Shown here: in pieces, positions 62,008-64,000 of the stretch
Numbering within the stretch: position 1 is the first letter of the stretch
Layout: each line of letters starts with the position of its first letter
DNA from: Clostridia bacterium
GTDB lineage: Bacteria; Bacillota; Clostridia; Oscillospirales; Acutalibacteraceae
NCBI GenBank assembly: GCA_017428085.1
Contig: JAFRRP010000020.1
Location: 19,989 to 83,988 of the forward strand
Direction of reading: 5' to 3'
Length of the DNA: 64,000 nucleotides
Made by a program: the position numbers and the translations under genes
The notes under the pieces: generated by a model
Database searches by the model: none
What the model was told of the DNA's origin: nothing
What the model saw: only the letters and a program-made list of their open reading frames with translations

Positions 62008-63774
62008 ATGAAAAAAATTCTTGCACTCGTTCTTGTCATGGTCATGTGCCTGACGGTTTTTGCCGCCTGCGCCAAGAAAGATAATGGCCCGACAGGAACG
62101 GAAACCGACGTCTCTGCCGACGATCCCGCTGCCGCGCTGGTGAGCGATGCTTTCATCGATCCCATCAACGGCTGGGCCGAGTATGACAACCTCATCACTC
62201 AGATCAAGGCGGAAACCGACTACGCCAAGCGTACCGAGATGATGCATCAGGCGGAAGACATCCTGATGTCCAACTACTGCGTGATTCCGATTTATTACTA
62301 TAATGACGTTTACATGCAGAAGGACTATGTGGATGGCATCTATTCCAACCCGTTTGCCACCAAGTTCTTTATGTACGCCACCCTGAGCAACGGCTCCGAC
62401 ACCCTTCGTCTGAACCTTGCCTCCGAGCCGGACTATCTCGATCCCGCTCTGAACTCCTCCGTGGACGGCGCCTGCCTTGCCGCCAACTCCTTCGCGGGCC
62501 TGTACACCTATGACGCCGAGGGCAAATGCACGCCCGCCTGCGCCGAGGGTTACACCGTTTCCGACGACGGCCTTACTTACACCGTCACCCTGAAGGACGG
62601 CCTGAAATGGTCCGACGGTTCCGATCTGACCGCCGCCGATTTCGAGTATTCCTGGAAGAGAGCTGTCGATCCCAAGACCGCTGCCGACTATGAGTACATG
62701 TTCTCCGGTTTTGCCGGCTACGGCACGGATGAAGGCATCCAGGTCACCGCTGTGGATGCTACCACCCTTGAGTTCGTTCTTTCCGCTCCCTGCGCCTACA
62801 TGGAAGACCTGATGGCGTTCCCGACCTTCTATCCCGTCAAGAAAGAAGCCGTCGAGGCCGCTGAGGATTGGGAAACCAACCCCGGTTCCTGGTGCAAAGA
62901 GGCCGGTTTCGTTTCCAACGGCGCTTATGTGTGCACCGGTTGGAGCCACGACACCTCCATGACCTACGAAAAGAACCCCTACTTCTACAATGCCGACCAG
63001 GTCAGCATCAACAAGCTGGAGTACATGCTTTCCGCTGACGATACCGCCATCTATGCCGCCTACAACGCGGGCAACCTCGACTTCGCCGACAGCGTTCCCA
63101 CCGATGAGATCGCTACTCTGCTGGCCGACAACAACCCCGAGTTCCACATCGTTGACGAGCTGGGCACCTACTATGTGGCGTTCAACGCCAACAGCAAGCT
63201 GTTCGAGGGCAAGACCCCCGCGCAGGCTGCCTGCATGCGTCAGGCCTTCTCGCTGCTGATCGACCGCGATTACATCTGCGAGAACATCGGCCAGACCGGC
63301 CAGGTCGCCGCGAACGCCTACATCCCGCTGGGCATGGCTGACGGCAACGGCGGCATCTTCAAGGCCGACAAAGAGACCGGCTACTATGATGCTTACGCCA
63401 TCAACAACGATCCCGAAGGCACCACCGCCAAGGCGCGCGAGCTGCTGGAGGCCGCCGGCTTCACCTTCGGCGACGACGGCAAACTGTCCGCCGATACGCC
63501 CATCGAGATCGAATACCTGACCAACGAGAGCTCCGGCCACGTGAAGATCGCTGAATCCATGCAGCAGGATTTCGAAGCCGTCGGCATCAAGATGACCATC
63601 CAGACTCAGGACTGGAACGTCTTCCTTGAGGAGCGCAAGAACGGTAACTTCGACATCGCGCGTGAAGGCTGGATCGCTGACTTCAACGACCCGATCAACA
63701 TGCTCGAAATGTGGATCACTTCTTCCGGCAACAACGACTGCCAGTACGGCCGTTTTGAGGGCTGGGACGCCTGA
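62008..63774 (+). CDS. oppA: OppA-type peptide-binding lipoprotein with circularly permuted domain order
   Basis: The 588-residue protein has a lipoprotein signal (LTVFAAC, cysteine 21) and belongs to solute-binding family 5. The order is unusual. Residues about 44-125, with AEYDNLITQIKAETDYAKR, EDILMSNYCVIPIYYYND and KDYVDGIYSNPF, are the segment that normally closes an OppA at its C-terminus. Only then comes the normal mature start TLRLNLASEPDYLDPALNSS (about 132-150), the LKWSDGSDLTAADFEYSWKRA motif and the rest. The protein ends at CQYGRFEGWDA, exactly where the missing tail should begin. AAGGAGG precedes the ATG. Codon use is biased as in highly expressed genes. A real permutation or a misassembly of tandem copies are both possible. 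Confidence 0.85.
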   Translation: MKKILALVLVMVMCLTVFAACAKKDNGPTGTETDVSADDPAAALVSDAFIDPINGWAEYDNLITQIKAETDYAKRTEMMHQAEDILMSNYCVIPIYYYNDVYMQKDYVDGIYSNPFATKFFMYATLSNGSDTLRLNLASEPDYLDPALNSSVDGACLAANSFAGLYTYDAEGKCTPACAEGYTVSDDGLTYTVTLKDGLKWSDGSDLTAADFEYSWKRAVDPKTAADYEYMFSGFAGYGTDEGIQVTAVDATTLEFVLSAPCAYMEDLMAFPTFYPVKKEAVEAAEDWETNPGSWCKEAGFVSNGAYVCTGWSHDTSMTYEKNPYFYNADQVSINKLEYMLSADDTAIYAAYNAGNLDFADSVPTDEIATLLADNNPEFHIVDELGTYYVAFNANSKLFEGKTPAQAACMRQAFSLLIDRDYICENIGQTGQVAANAYIPLGMADGNGGIFKADKETGYYDAYAINNDPEGTTAKARELLEAAGFTFGDDGKLSADTPIEIEYLTNESSGHVKIAESMQQDFEAVGIKMTIQTQDWNVFLEERKNGNFDIAREGWIADFNDPINMLEMWITSSGNNDCQYGRFEGWDA

Positions 63775-63808
63775 TCCCAAGTCGATCTGACTGAATCGCA
63801 TCACCCCA

Positions 63809-63842
63809 CGGGGCTGCCTTTCCGGCGGCCCCGATTTTTTTT
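63809..63842 (+). terminator. intrinsic terminator of oppA
   Basis: CGGGGCTGCC and GGCGGCCCCG pair around TTTCC and are followed by ATTTTTTTT. Confidence 0.85.
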
Positions 63843-63902
63843 GGATCATCACGTTTTTTTGTGGGATAGCGGCAAACAGGGATTTGGCGGTGTGCCCCAA
63901 CC

Positions 63903-63927
63903 GGTAGCGCGGCACCTCAGTGCCGCT
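63903..63927. mobile_element. left end of a second MITE-like copy
   Basis: The 25 bases are identical to the left end of the element at 31805-31829. The interior after it differs from the first copy (an A/T-rich hairpin near 63931-63963), and the right end lies beyond the window. The remaining bases to 64000 show no gene. Confidence 0.7.
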
Positions 63928-64000
63928 ATAGACGCAAACATCTTTTTTGAAAAGATTTGCGATGAAATGAATGCCTATTGTGTTAGAGAAAACAGTCGGC

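Overview
The window reads as a chromosome segment of an uncultured, anaerobic, spore-forming gut- or rumen-type member of the Clostridia. Sporulation is indicated by both dipicolinate synthase subunits. Anaerobic metabolism is indicated by a large Hdr/Flx/fumarate reductase iron-sulfur cluster, and plant-fibre lifestyle by GH31, GH36 and a dockerin-like secreted protein. Genes have strong AGGAGG ribosome sites, frequent TTG starts, and high GC at third codon positions, which produces many long antisense shadow frames. No rRNA, tRNA, CRISPR array, integrase or intact transposase was seen.

Layout: 1-2.3 kb carries a partial NanA-type lyase, a TIM-barrel protein and endonuclease IV. 2.6-8.4 kb carries a DUF2238-like membrane protein, two paralogous micropeptides, ribonuclease Y, YmdB and an Opp-type lipoprotein. 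8.5-18.7 kb carries a GPH sugar symporter, a B12-binding radical SAM enzyme, a PHP phosphoesterase, TypA, ZapA, a secreted GH31 and a DUF1874-like protein. 19-21.4 kb is a membrane-anchored clostripain-family protease. 21.5-33.4 kb, all on the minus strand, is the metabolic centrepiece: fumarase, HdrBCA, FlxDCBA, FrdBA, an AspT-family permease and a 29-residue peptide. 33.6-44.2 kb holds secreted repeat proteins, an adaptor-like protein, GH36, a DUF4474 protein, a GDPD and a lipoprotein flavodoxin. 44.4-57.6 kb holds SpoVFAB, an orphan TIM-barrel enzyme, HAD and Dabb proteins, several envelope proteins, an XRE/ImmA-like pair and a frameshifted DUF6273 gene. 57.8-63.8 kb is a complete oppBCDFA oligopeptide transporter whose binding protein looks circularly permuted.

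How the parts work together: fumarase makes fumarate. NADH electrons entering at FlxA can pass through FlxBC and FlxD to the flavin of HdrA and be split between ferredoxin and, via HdrBC, a soluble FrdAB. The AspT-like permease is placed to exchange the dicarboxylate. This would be a cytosolic, quinone-free, electron-bifurcating succinate pathway. It is inferred from gene content and order, not demonstrated.

The intergenic DNA is unusual. At least eleven gene borders carry short arrays built on an exact seven-base period, often as inverted left and right arms and often with a perfect hairpin whose arm includes the neighbouring stop codon. A separate cluster of hairpins is separated by the 7-mer ATATCAT or its complement. 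A third class is a 154-bp element with perfect 25-bp inverted ends, whose end recurs at the right edge of the window. A family of amphipathic-helix micropeptides (3.6-4.0, 21.5 and 55.4 kb) resembles segments of larger secreted proteins here and has no known function.
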